This document shows, one piece after another, positions 1 to 8,754 of a DNA stretch of 64,000 nt. Source of the stretch: Petrimonas sp. (lineage in GTDB: Bacteria; Bacteroidota; Bacteroidia; Bacteroidales; Dysgonomonadaceae). The position numbers were made by a program, and so were the translations under genes. Where the stretch lies: positions 62,001 to 126,000 of the forward strand of contig DUNG01000005.1 of NCBI GenBank assembly GCA_012839475.1, written 5' to 3'. A model generated the notes under the pieces. The model had not been told where the DNA came from. It did not search any database and was given only the letters and a program-made list of their open reading frames with translations. Within the stretch, counting starts at the first letter, position 1. The number at the start of each line of letters is the position of its first letter.

Positions 1-1
1 C

Positions 2-418
2 GAACTGTCGGGCGATAGGAACGCGGCTATTGGTGCTTTTGAAGAACTTGGCAGGGTAGCCGGTTTTACCGTTGCCGAATCGCTCAACATTGTAGATGGC
101 ATTGTGGTGATTGGAGGGGGAATCTCCAAAGCATACAAATACATTTTACCGGCAATGGTAGATGAAATGAGTGGTACACGCGGCATGATAAGCGGCAACA
201 TCTTCCCTCGTCTGCAAATGAAAGTTTATAACCTTATGAGTGATGCGGATAGAAAAGAGTTTTTGCAGGATGAGTCGGTGTTGGTTCCCATCCCCGGTTC
301 TGATAAAGAGGTGAGTTATAACATCGAAAAAAAGACAGGCGTGGTTGTAAGCAGCATCGGGACCAGTCGAGCCGTTGCTTTAGGTGCTTACGCGTACGCG
401 TTGCGGATGTTGAATTAA
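2..418 (+). CDS. ROK family sugar kinase-like protein, C-terminal part (5' end outside window)
   Basis: The ORF track starts at an internal GTG/ATG, but the same frame is open from base 2 and reads ELSGDRNAAIGAFEELG, so the gene begins before the window. The visible 138 residues contain the ROK-type motif IVVIGGGISKAYKYILPAM, which in this family follows the sugar-binding region and carries the glycine-rich part of the second actin-like ATPase lobe. ROK proteins are cytosolic glucokinases or N-acylhexosamine kinases, or repressors when they carry an HTH. The N-terminus is not visible, so kinase and repressor cannot be told apart. It lies 85 bases upstream of two GH92 genes on the same strand, which fits a role in hexose handling. 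Family call is good; substrate unknown. Confidence 0.8.
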   Translation, partial: ELSGDRNAAIGAFEELGRVAGFTVAESLNIVDGIVVIGGGISKAYKYILPAMVDEMSGTRGMISGNIFPRLQMKVYNLMSDADRKEFLQDESVLVPIPGSDKEVSYNIEKKTGVVVSSIGTSRAVALGAYAYALRMLN

Positions 419-451
419 CCTGTTCTATTTTATTTAAAACGTTAATTTTTT

Positions 452-469
452 AAATACAATATTGTATTT
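452..469. promoter_or_regulatory. 18-bp perfect palindrome upstream of GH92 pair
   Basis: AAATACAATATTGTATTT is a perfect two-fold symmetric sequence without a loop, so it is more likely a dimeric regulator site than an RNA hairpin. It sits 34 bases before the first GH92 start codon, and its right half overlaps a TATTTTTC stretch that resembles a Bacteroidetes -7 box. A repressor site is the simplest reading. The protein that binds is unknown. Confidence 0.45.
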
Positions 470-503
470 TTCATACACTGAAGTATAAAAACAAAATAGT
501 CTT

Positions 504-3500
504 ATGAAAAAAATAATTCTTCTTTTCTATTTGATCTCAACTGTAATCCTCGTTCAGGCACAAACAGTTTGGAGTATTGGTGAAAAAGACAACAGCGCTG
601 CCGAATTTGCCTTGGCGCCTGATAAATATGCCGATTTCTTAAAAAACGATTTCGGATGGGAAGATAGATATTACATCATCGGGCTATCCAAGCCTGAAAA
701 AGACTTCCCCTACATTCTCCCGGGAACCTCAGACGTTTGGGCAGGTTCGCTCAGTATGGCAGGATTGCGCACACAGGAGATAAATATCCTTTTCCGCATG
801 AAAAAAGCAGGCCTCGGCAGAGATTACAAGTTGACGCTCGATATCCTGGACGTACAAAGTAAGTATCCGCCGTTACTTAAAGTAACCGTAAACGGAGAAA
901 TTCACAAGTTTGTATTGCCACCAGGGAAAAGCGACGCTTCCTTAATCGGAAATTACGATTCCATAACACCCCATACAATTGAAATTCCAATTAAAAATAT
1001 TGCCGCGGGATCCAATACCATTCAATTGAAAATAATTGAAGGTTCGTGGCTCATTTTTGATGCTGTGCGCCTTGAAGGACCGGCTGAGGCAATGCTGGAA
1101 AATGTAAATCCTTCAGTTTACCTGAGAAATGTGAAAGCAGCCCAATACCAACTTTCACCGGAAATACAACCACTGTTGGTAGATGTTGAACAGCTGGCGG
1201 GTTTTCCGCAAATCACCGTTATGCTCGATGGAGAAAATATTCTTCAGCAACAATTGGAGAAAGGACGCTATAAACTGGAGGCACCCATGCCTGCTGTAAA
1301 AAATGCGATGACAAGCAGGTATGAAATTATAGCAGACGGTAAGCTCATTGAAGAGGGTTCCATTTTGCGTTCTCCGCAGCATATCATCACACCGGCAGAT
1401 TATGTCGATACCCACATGGGTACCGCTCATTCGCGTTGGATGATTGCCCCCGGTCCATGGATGCCGTTCAGCATGGTGAAATTAAGTCCCGACAACGAAA
1501 AAGCCGGCTGGCAGGGCGGTTATGATCCATCCATCGAAAGCATAGGCGTTTTCAGCCATATTCATGAATGGACCATGGCCGGACTGGGCATGTTGCCCGT
1601 AAACGGTCCCTTAAAAATCAAAATAGGCGATCCGTCGGAAATAAACCGGGATCCTGACGCTTATCGCTCTGCCATAGACAAATCGACCGAAGAGACGCCG
1701 CTCGGTTACTACAAGGTAAACCTTACCGATTACGGCATCAAAGCCGAACTCACATCTACCACGCGCTGCAGCTTCCAGCGATACACTTTTCCACAGGATA
1801 AAGAGGGACGTGTGATGATTGACCTCAAGATTCCTGCTGAATACTGGTATCATATTTTGGATGCAGGTTTAAAACAGGTAAACGACCATACCATCGAGGG
1901 ATACAGCCAACAGCAAACAACCAGGGTATGGTCTGAAGACGATAATCAGGACTACACCATCTATTTTACGATCGAATTCGATAAACCTATCAAAAACTTT
2001 GGCGCATGGATAAACGAAGATATTATTTGCGACAAAAACGAAGTAAGCGCACAAAAACCGTCACAAATGGGCTGTTTTGTTGAATTTGACACCAAAAGCA
2101 ATCCGGTGTTGCAGGTACGAACAGGAATTTCATTTGTCGATATGGAAGGCGCTCGTAACAACCTTCAGGAAGAGATAATAACACCTTTCAATTGGAGTTT
2201 TGACGCTGTTAGAAATTACAACAAGCAAACCTGGAACAATATCTTAACGCGTGTAGATGTTCTAAGCAACGACCAACGCGAAAAAAAACGCTTTTACACC
2301 AACCTCTATCGTGCTTTTTGCCGCAATACATTCAGCGATGTGGATGGCAGGTGGACAGATGCTACCGAATTAATTCAACAACTGAAGGATCCGGCGAATG
2401 AGGTGGCACTGGGGTGCGATGCATTTTGGAATACTTTCTGGAATCTCAATCAGGTATGGAACCTGATTGCTCCCGAGTGGAGCAGCCGGTGGGTAAAATC
2501 GCAATTGGCAATGTACGACGCCAACGGGATGCTGGCAAAAGGTCCCGCTGGCATGGAATACATTCCGGTTATGGTGGCCGAACACGAAATCCCGTTGCTC
2601 GTAGGCGCTTACCAAATGGGGATTCGCGATTACGATGTGGAAAAAATGTTTTCAGCAATAAAGAAAATGCAAACCGTTAAACCGCAGAAGATTGGTGATG
2701 GGCTTGCCGGAAATCGTGATATCGAGGCTTATCTTAAATATAAATTCGTGCCGGCCGATTTGGGACGTTTCTCCAATTCGTTGGAATATTCTTATGATGA
2801 TTGGACGGTATCGCAATTAGCTAAGGCGTTAGGGAAACATGATGATTATGATTATTTTGCCGATCGCGGAACATGGTGGAAAAACACCATTGACCCCGAA
2901 ACCGGTTTTGCCAGATTACGCTACAGCGATGGTTCGTTTGAAAAAGATTTCGACCCGTTTAAAACTGGCGTGAATGATCATTACGTGGAAGGCAATGCTT
3001 GGCAACTTACCTTCTTTGTCCCCCAGGATGTTCCGGAGTTAATAAAAACCATCGGCCGCGACCGCTTCCTGAAGCGGCTATCCGAAGGTTTTGAGATTAG
3101 CGAAGTTTGGCGTTACAACGCGCCGGGCGAACGTTATGGCGATTTTCCCGTTGTGCATGGCAATCAGCAGAGTATGCACTTTGCTTTTCTTTTTAATTGG
3201 GCAGGTGAACCTTGGCAGACACAAAAATGGAGCCGCTCTATATTAGAGCGTTATTACGGTTATGGCGCGGGAGATGCTTATTTGGGTGATGAAGACCAGG
3301 GGCAGATGAGCGCCTGGTTTATAATGGCTGCATTGGGATTATTCCAAACCGACGGTGGTTGTAACAGTAATCCTGTTTATGAAATTGGCAGCCCTCTATT
3401 TGAAAAGGTAACGATCAATTTAGAAAATCGTTACGGACGTGGTAAGCATTTTGTCATCAAGGCAAACGGAGCATCAAGAAACAACAAGTATGTGCAGTCG

Positions 3501-3620
3501 GCCAAACTTAACGGCCAACCACTAAACAGTTTTAAGTTCCCCGCGAGCGATTTACTCAAAGGGGGAATATTGGAACTTGAAATGGGAGATAAACCAAACG
3601 TTAAATGGGGGGTAGAATGA
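504..3620 (+). CDS. GH92 alpha-mannosidase-like glycoside hydrolase with N-terminal carbohydrate-binding-like domain
   Basis: A 1038-residue secreted protein with a type I signal peptide (MKKIILLFYLISTVILVQAQ). Residues about 22-195 (VWSIGEKDNSAAEF onward) form a beta-sandwich-like module resembling domain III of PL4 rhamnogalacturonan lyases, a carbohydrate-binding fold. Residues about 298-1025 are GH92: YVDTHMGTAHSRW, GVFSHIHEWTMAGLGMLP, VEGNAWQLTFFVPQD and LGDEDQGQMSAWFIMAALG are all recognisable. GH92 enzymes are calcium-dependent exo-alpha-mannosidases acting on mannans or N-glycans in the periplasm or at the surface. The usual NDDCGQMSAW motif reads DEDQGQMSAW here, and the opening motif has HSRW instead of the usual FTGHTFPGA, so it belongs to a divergent subgroup with uncertain linkage preference. 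The next GH92 gene overlaps it by four bases (ATGA). Confidence 0.88.
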   Translation: MKKIILLFYLISTVILVQAQTVWSIGEKDNSAAEFALAPDKYADFLKNDFGWEDRYYIIGLSKPEKDFPYILPGTSDVWAGSLSMAGLRTQEINILFRMKKAGLGRDYKLTLDILDVQSKYPPLLKVTVNGEIHKFVLPPGKSDASLIGNYDSITPHTIEIPIKNIAAGSNTIQLKIIEGSWLIFDAVRLEGPAEAMLENVNPSVYLRNVKAAQYQLSPEIQPLLVDVEQLAGFPQITVMLDGENILQQQLEKGRYKLEAPMPAVKNAMTSRYEIIADGKLIEEGSILRSPQHIITPADYVDTHMGTAHSRWMIAPGPWMPFSMVKLSPDNEKAGWQGGYDPSIESIGVFSHIHEWTMAGLGMLPVNGPLKIKIGDPSEINRDPDAYRSAIDKSTEETPLGYYKVNLTDYGIKAELTSTTRCSFQRYTFPQDKEGRVMIDLKIPAEYWYHILDAGLKQVNDHTIEGYSQQQTTRVWSEDDNQDYTIYFTIEFDKPIKNFGAWINEDIICDKNEVSAQKPSQMGCFVEFDTKSNPVLQVRTGISFVDMEGARNNLQEEIITPFNWSFDAVRNYNKQTWNNILTRVDVLSNDQREKKRFYTNLYRAFCRNTFSDVDGRWTDATELIQQLKDPANEVALGCDAFWNTFWNLNQVWNLIAPEWSSRWVKSQLAMYDANGMLAKGPAGMEYIPVMVAEHEIPLLVGAYQMGIRDYDVEKMFSAIKKMQTVKPQKIGDGLAGNRDIEAYLKYKFVPADLGRFSNSLEYSYDDWTVSQLAKALGKHDDYDYFADRGTWWKNTIDPETGFARLRYSDGSFEKDFDPFKTGVNDHYVEGNAWQLTFFVPQDVPELIKTIGRDRFLKRLSEGFEISEVWRYNAPGERYGDFPVVHGNQQSMHFAFLFNWAGEPWQTQKWSRSILERYYGYGAGDAYLGDEDQGQMSAWFIMAALGLFQTDGGCNSNPVYEIGSPLFEKVTINLENRYGRGKHFVIKANGASRNNKYVQSAKLNGQPLNSFKFPASDLLKGGILELEMGDKPNVKWGVE

Positions 3621-5989
3621 AAGTTAACTATACTACAATCAATATTTTAGTTATTACTATAACTTCACTGCTGCTGATAACTGCTTGCAAGAATGTTGAA
3701 AACAGCATACTGGATGAGCAGGAAGAGTGGACAAAATATGTCAATCCGAATATCGGGACAACCCACAGCCGGTGGTTTTTTTACACGCCAGCAGCACTTC
3801 CGTTCGGAATGGCCAAACTGGCACCTTCCACCAACGGAACTTACGGGAACGAATGGGGTTGGGAAGCTGTAGGGTACGAAGACGGTCACACCTCTATCGA
3901 AGGGTTTGCCTGTTTTCACGAGTTTCAGGTGGGCGGCGTAATGCTGATGCCCGTTACCGGTGAGGTGAAAACCCAGCCCGGTACTTTGGATGCACCTCAA
4001 AACGGCTATCGTTCTCTCTTTGATAAGAGCAGTGAATTTGCCACGGCAGGATATTATTCAGTGCTGTTGAAAGATTATGGTATTAAGGTGGAACTTACCG
4101 CCACCGAAAGAGTGGGGTTCCAACGATACACTTTCTCAAAATCGGATGCTGCCGGTATCATTTTTGACATTGGTAATCAGTTGGGCGAAAGCGGTAAAGT
4201 AAAAGACGCTTATATTAAGCTGGCAGATAATCAAACAGTGGAAGGATACGTGGTTACAATGCCTGAATACGTGAAAAAATACCAGGGAGAAGATGCCGAT
4301 GTACGGATGTATTTTTACGCGAAACTGAGCAAACCCGTGGAAAACTCGTTGCTGTTTTACCGAGGAGAAGCACTACGGGAAGGCAGTGCCATTCAGGGCG
4401 CAAAAAGCTGTATGGCGGTAAGATTCAGCGTTTCAGATAACGAGCAGGTTACAGTAAAAATAGGACTCTCCTACACCTCTATCGAAAACGCCAAATTGAA
4501 CTTGAACGCCGAAGCCCGAACTATGGACTTTGACACCGCGAAAGAGCGGGCACACACCATCTGGAACAAGCAATTGGGCAGGATAAAAGTATCTGGTGAT
4601 AGTGAAGATGATAAAACAAAATTTTATACCGGATTATATCACGCCATCCTTGGACGCGGCTTAGCCAGCGATGTGAACGGGGCGTACCCTAAAAACGATG
4701 GGTCAGTAGGGCAAATCCCCTTGAATAAAGCACGCGAACCCATTCACAACCATTATAATACAGACGGTATATGGGGTGGTTTTTGGAACTTAACACAACT
4801 TTGGACGTTGGCTTATCCCGAATACTACGCCGATTGGATAAGTAGCCAACTATTGGTGTACAAAGATGCTGGCTGGTTGGGCGATGGAATTGCAAATAGC
4901 CGATATGTGTCGGGCGTGGGCACCAATTTCGTGGGGCTTGCCATTGCAGCGGCATACAACTGCGGCATACGTAACTTTGATGTGGATGTGGCTTACGAAG
5001 CTGCACTGAAAAACGAGATTGATGGCAAAAATCGTCCGCTCGGCGCCGGCAAAACAGATGTGGACTTCTTCGTGAAAAATGGTTTTGCGCCTTATTCTCC
5101 CGAGTTGAAAGATGAAACAGTACCCGAAGGCTGGATGTTCGGTACATCTCATACGCTGGAGTATTCTTTCAGTTGTTACGCTGTTGCCCAGTTTGCCAAG
5201 CAACTGGGTAAACAACAGGAGTATGAACAATTGATCAACCTTTCAAAAAGTTGGGAGAATATTTTTGACCCTGAAACAGAGTTTATGCGTCCACGGTTAA
5301 CAGATGGAAGCTATATTGATAATTTTGACCCGATGGAACCTTGGGTGGGATTTCAGGAAGGTAACGCGGTGCAATATACATTTTACGTGCCACACGAGCC
5401 TGAAAGGTTGGTTGAAAAGGTTGGGCAAGACACTTTTAACAATCGCTTAGATTCCATTTTTATTCTTTCCCAAGATGATGTTTTCGGGGGAGGAAAGACA
5501 GTGAACGCCTTTTCGGGCATACATGCCGTGTACAATCATGGAAATCAACCCTGCTTGCACACTTCGTGGCTCTTTAATTTTTCAGGTCGTCCGGATTTAA
5601 CGCAAAAATGGGTGCGTGCTATTTGCGATGAGTTCTACGGAACGGACGGAGTACACGGGTATGGCTACGGACAAGATGAAGATCAGGGACAGTTGGGCGC
5701 CTGGTACGTGATGAGTTCAATAGGCCTGTTTGACGTGAAAGGCTTGACTGCCGAGAATCCTTCGTTTCAAGTAGGTAGTCCGCTTTTCGACAGGATAGAA
5801 ATTCAACTTAATCAAGATTATTATCCGGGGAAAACTTTCGTGATTGAAACAAAGAACAACTCGAAAGAGAATATTTACAGTCGAACGGAAAGTCTAAACA
5901 ACAGATCTTTCGAATCAATCTTCTTACCCTTCGAAGAGATTAAAAAAGGAGGTAAACTGGTAATCACTATGTCGGAGAAGCCTAATTAA
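3617..5989 (+). CDS. GH92 alpha-mannosidase-like lipoprotein
   Basis: I take the start as the ATG at 3617 rather than the track start at 3605. It forms an ATGA overlap with the upstream GH92 stop and gives a clean lipoprotein signal (SLLLITAC, Cys24). The mature protein of about 767 residues is a GH92 catalytic unit: YVNPNIGTTHSRW, IEGFACFHEFQVGG, EGNAVQYTFYVPH and GQDEDQGQLGAWYVMSSIGLF. It shares the HSRW and DEDQGQ signatures of its neighbour, so the two form a divergent GH92 subgroup and are probably translationally coupled. The expected role is exo-alpha-mannosidase at the outer membrane. The partner has a signal peptidase I signal and a binding module while this one is lipid anchored, suggesting different compartments. 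Exact substrate not known. Confidence 0.87.
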   Translation: MKVNYTTINILVITITSLLLITACKNVENSILDEQEEWTKYVNPNIGTTHSRWFFYTPAALPFGMAKLAPSTNGTYGNEWGWEAVGYEDGHTSIEGFACFHEFQVGGVMLMPVTGEVKTQPGTLDAPQNGYRSLFDKSSEFATAGYYSVLLKDYGIKVELTATERVGFQRYTFSKSDAAGIIFDIGNQLGESGKVKDAYIKLADNQTVEGYVVTMPEYVKKYQGEDADVRMYFYAKLSKPVENSLLFYRGEALREGSAIQGAKSCMAVRFSVSDNEQVTVKIGLSYTSIENAKLNLNAEARTMDFDTAKERAHTIWNKQLGRIKVSGDSEDDKTKFYTGLYHAILGRGLASDVNGAYPKNDGSVGQIPLNKAREPIHNHYNTDGIWGGFWNLTQLWTLAYPEYYADWISSQLLVYKDAGWLGDGIANSRYVSGVGTNFVGLAIAAAYNCGIRNFDVDVAYEAALKNEIDGKNRPLGAGKTDVDFFVKNGFAPYSPELKDETVPEGWMFGTSHTLEYSFSCYAVAQFAKQLGKQQEYEQLINLSKSWENIFDPETEFMRPRLTDGSYIDNFDPMEPWVGFQEGNAVQYTFYVPHEPERLVEKVGQDTFNNRLDSIFILSQDDVFGGGKTVNAFSGIHAVYNHGNQPCLHTSWLFNFSGRPDLTQKWVRAICDEFYGTDGVHGYGYGQDEDQGQLGAWYVMSSIGLFDVKGLTAENPSFQVGSPLFDRIEIQLNQDYYPGKTFVIETKNNSKENIYSRTESLNNRSFESIFLPFEEIKKGGKLVITMSEKPN

Positions 5990-6083
5990 TAAATATTTAG
6001 GACAGGAAAATCAGTCGCGAATATTTCATTTTTATTTTTCTGTTACTTGTCTGTTTTGTTCATTACCGGATTTCACAAATTAT

Positions 6084-6118
6084 TTAGGGCTGATCCCATT
6101 TTCCAGGATCAGCCCTAA
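6084..6118. terminator. Bidirectional terminator between convergent glycosidase genes
   Basis: TTAGGGCTGATCC and GGATCAGCCCTAA are exact reverse complements (13-bp stem) separated by nine bases. The hairpin sits between the convergent ends of the second GH92 gene and the GH9 gene, so one structure can serve both strands. The flanking T/A run is short. Confidence 0.75.
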
Positions 6119-6176
6119 TGTTTAGCTGCCTAAAGAGTTATATTGGGCAGCGGTGTTAATGGAACCTTTATCATGA

Positions 6177-8720
6177 TTAGTAGTTCGCTTGCATTGCATC
6201 CTTAAAGGCACTTCCAAAGATTAAATAACTGGTATTGCCACCAATTGTACCTTCGTTTTGTCCCCAAAGGAATGGCCAGTCATCATAATTCTCAAAATGA
6301 TCGGGTTGTCTGAAGAGCAAACCTGGGGCAACATTACCCGGGATAAATGAGAAATCGGCCCTGTTATTGCCATAAAAGACCTCTTTCGGGCGGGCAGCGC
6401 CTACGGTTGCTACCAATGAGTAGTTATGATAGGGATGGCATCCAAATAGCCAGCTCGTTACTTTGAAAGCATGGTCCGCGTCAACAATATCAGGGAAATA
6501 ATGATTTGCAAAACAGATACTGGTTCCAAAGCTAACGATGTTTCCAGCCCCAGCCCAGTTACCAAGGCCGATGGGCACTCCATATGGGTTGTCATTTTCA
6601 AGTTCATCTATATATTCCACGTATTTTTCTACATAGGGCCTTACCCTCTCCTTGTAGGCTTCATCCATGTGTGGAATTCCATGAAGTGCAGTCAGGATCG
6701 AGAAGTTGACATTTCTTTCAAGTGACGGCCATAACAGTTCTTCAAACCTATCGGCATATTGTTGCTCACCAGTCGAAATGTAGAGTTGGAGGTTTGTGCC
6801 AATGTCAGCAGATCCCCCTCCTCTGCCAGGACGGGCTTGCTGCTGTTGACCCAGTAATTCAGTTGCCTCTTTCAAGAGTCTCTTTGACTGATACAACGCT
6901 CTTTCCGAAAGCTCATCATTATAGCCTTTCAAAGCCCGGCTCGCGGCAGCGAACATGGTCGCGGCCCTGAGGTCGAGACCAGGGTTGCGGGTTGTAAATG
7001 CCCACATGTCATCCTTAACACCGCTTGACCTGCCATCGCGAGCCACCTCGTACGGTCCCAGGTTTTTATTGTATGGGAGTCCATCTGTTATCGAGGCTGC
7101 ATCACCAAGGTGGTGGTAGTTGTAGAGGACCGAGTTAGAGAGGGTTTGTGCCATATGGCCAATATTTTCAGCCTGGGCTACAAGCTGTAATGTGCCGTGC
7201 TCTATGAACTGCAAGATGTCTGGTATTCCATCTGGCCGATGAAGTTCTACGTAACGCTGCTCCTGATCAACAAAGGTTTGATCGCGCAAGGGCTTGAAAG
7301 ACTCCCAGGTTTGAACAAGATTCTGTACAACGCCAATATTAGCCCCGGTTTCAATGTCAAAATCCCCGGCATCGAAAAAGCCTCCTACGTTTAGACCTGG
7401 AATTAACTCCAGTCCTTTATACTTCGTATCGGTAGTCGGTCCTTGCCAGTGCATGTCAAAATGATCGGTATTGGGTGGAGCCTGTAGGTAACCCTCCTTG
7501 AAAGGCTCACCATGCCATACCCGGTAACCTTCTCTGACGAACATGTGGTTCATATGAATGGGAATCCAGATATCACTCGTGGCATCGGTGATTTTGTCGT
7601 AAACGCTATTGTCAATAATAAAGTTATTGGTCGTGTTGTCGCCATATTTAATGAAATAGATACCAGGCGTGTTGACGGCTGAAAAATCAAATTTCACGTA
7701 GTTGTACTTGAAATAATCACCCCACGGGACGACATTCCCGGTGAATACTTTCTTGGCTTTGCCATCTTCGTCAATTTTAAATATCGATGCTTTTTTCAAA
7801 GGCGTATCTTTCTTGTCAAGTTCAATAACCGAAACTTTGGGTTGTGAAGGAAGATAGCCAACTTGAGAAAAGCCAATATTGGGCTCCCTTATCCATCCTT
7901 TGATGGTGTTTGGTTCAATGGTCCAGGTTAGAACCTTTCCTGTTTTTTCCGTGGGTAAAAGGCTGCGAACAACAAACCAGCCATTTTGTGCCAGGACACG
8001 CCCATCGAATAGCATCAGATCAGCTTCATGTGAGGTGATTTTTACCCGGCGTTCAGGATCCTCGGGAGCAAGAAGAATGGTGCGACCCGTTTCCAAAGGA
8101 AGGGGGTCGATAAACATTCCTGTTCCACGGTCATCAGAAGTTACATACCCTTTAAACTGTTTTATTTTCTCACTGTTGGGTCTTATAGTCGTGTTGCCTA
8201 CAACATAACGTGGAAAACGATTGAGACGACCGTCCATCAAGTAAGTTTTTCCCCAATATTGTGAAGGTAAAAACTCCAGGTTAAACCCGGCATTCCCTTT
8301 AAGTGATTCAGGAACGGGTTCATCAAGGTGTACCGATATCTCTACACCTTTACCTTTTGCCGTGACAATAACCCGTGATTCGAAATCATAATCTTCAAAC
8401 GTTAACGTTGCCTCGATACTGTTTGAAACACTATCTACAGTACGGACGGGTATGGTCGGCACCAGATCCCATTGCTCCGGGGTGTTCGAAAGCCTTACAG
8501 CCCCCCCCTGTGAAGTCCTCACACCGTGGTGAATGATCTCGATTCCGGCATTTTTCTCATCATTGAAGCCTCCGGTGAAAAGATTGCTGTAAACAAGAAC
8601 ATTGACACCTTGCGCTTCAAAATAACCAAGCTCGTTCAGTACCAAATCCTGATTCGAGACACTATTGCTGCAGGCTGATAGCAAGACTGCAAGACAAAAG
8701 AAAAATACTGTTTTTTTCAT
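6177..8720 (-). CDS. GH9 family glycoside hydrolase lipoprotein (endo-glucanase-like)
   Basis: An 847-residue protein with a lipoprotein signal (AVLLSAC, Cys17). Residues about 25-275 are a beta-rich domain I cannot name. Residues about 280-370 look like the CelD_N Ig-like domain (FSQVGYLPSQPKVSVIE). The rest is the GH9 alpha/alpha barrel. It has the DAGD motif in GGFFDAGDFDIETGAN (about residues 447-450, catalytic base region), the C-terminal RADFSFIPGNVAPG segment and a Glu in WGQNEGTIGGNTSYL (about residue 822) at the place of the general acid. GH9 enzymes cleave beta-1,4-glucans or mixed-linkage glucans. It is the second gene of a minus-strand operon, 34 bases after GH115, which suggests plant hemicellulose as substrate. 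Mannose-type specificity is not indicated. Confidence 0.87.
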   Translation of the reverse strand: MKKTVFFFCLAVLLSACSNSVSNQDLVLNELGYFEAQGVNVLVYSNLFTGGFNDEKNAGIEIIHHGVRTSQGGAVRLSNTPEQWDLVPTIPVRTVDSVSNSIEATLTFEDYDFESRVIVTAKGKGVEISVHLDEPVPESLKGNAGFNLEFLPSQYWGKTYLMDGRLNRFPRYVVGNTTIRPNSEKIKQFKGYVTSDDRGTGMFIDPLPLETGRTILLAPEDPERRVKITSHEADLMLFDGRVLAQNGWFVVRSLLPTEKTGKVLTWTIEPNTIKGWIREPNIGFSQVGYLPSQPKVSVIELDKKDTPLKKASIFKIDEDGKAKKVFTGNVVPWGDYFKYNYVKFDFSAVNTPGIYFIKYGDNTTNNFIIDNSVYDKITDATSDIWIPIHMNHMFVREGYRVWHGEPFKEGYLQAPPNTDHFDMHWQGPTTDTKYKGLELIPGLNVGGFFDAGDFDIETGANIGVVQNLVQTWESFKPLRDQTFVDQEQRYVELHRPDGIPDILQFIEHGTLQLVAQAENIGHMAQTLSNSVLYNYHHLGDAASITDGLPYNKNLGPYEVARDGRSSGVKDDMWAFTTRNPGLDLRAATMFAAASRALKGYNDELSERALYQSKRLLKEATELLGQQQQARPGRGGGSADIGTNLQLYISTGEQQYADRFEELLWPSLERNVNFSILTALHGIPHMDEAYKERVRPYVEKYVEYIDELENDNPYGVPIGLGNWAGAGNIVSFGTSICFANHYFPDIVDADHAFKVTSWLFGCHPYHNYSLVATVGAARPKEVFYGNNRADFSFIPGNVAPGLLFRQPDHFENYDDWPFLWGQNEGTIGGNTSYLIFGSAFKDAMQANY

Positions 8721-8754
8721 GCTTGTAATTATTTTTTATGGTGGTAAATTAACT

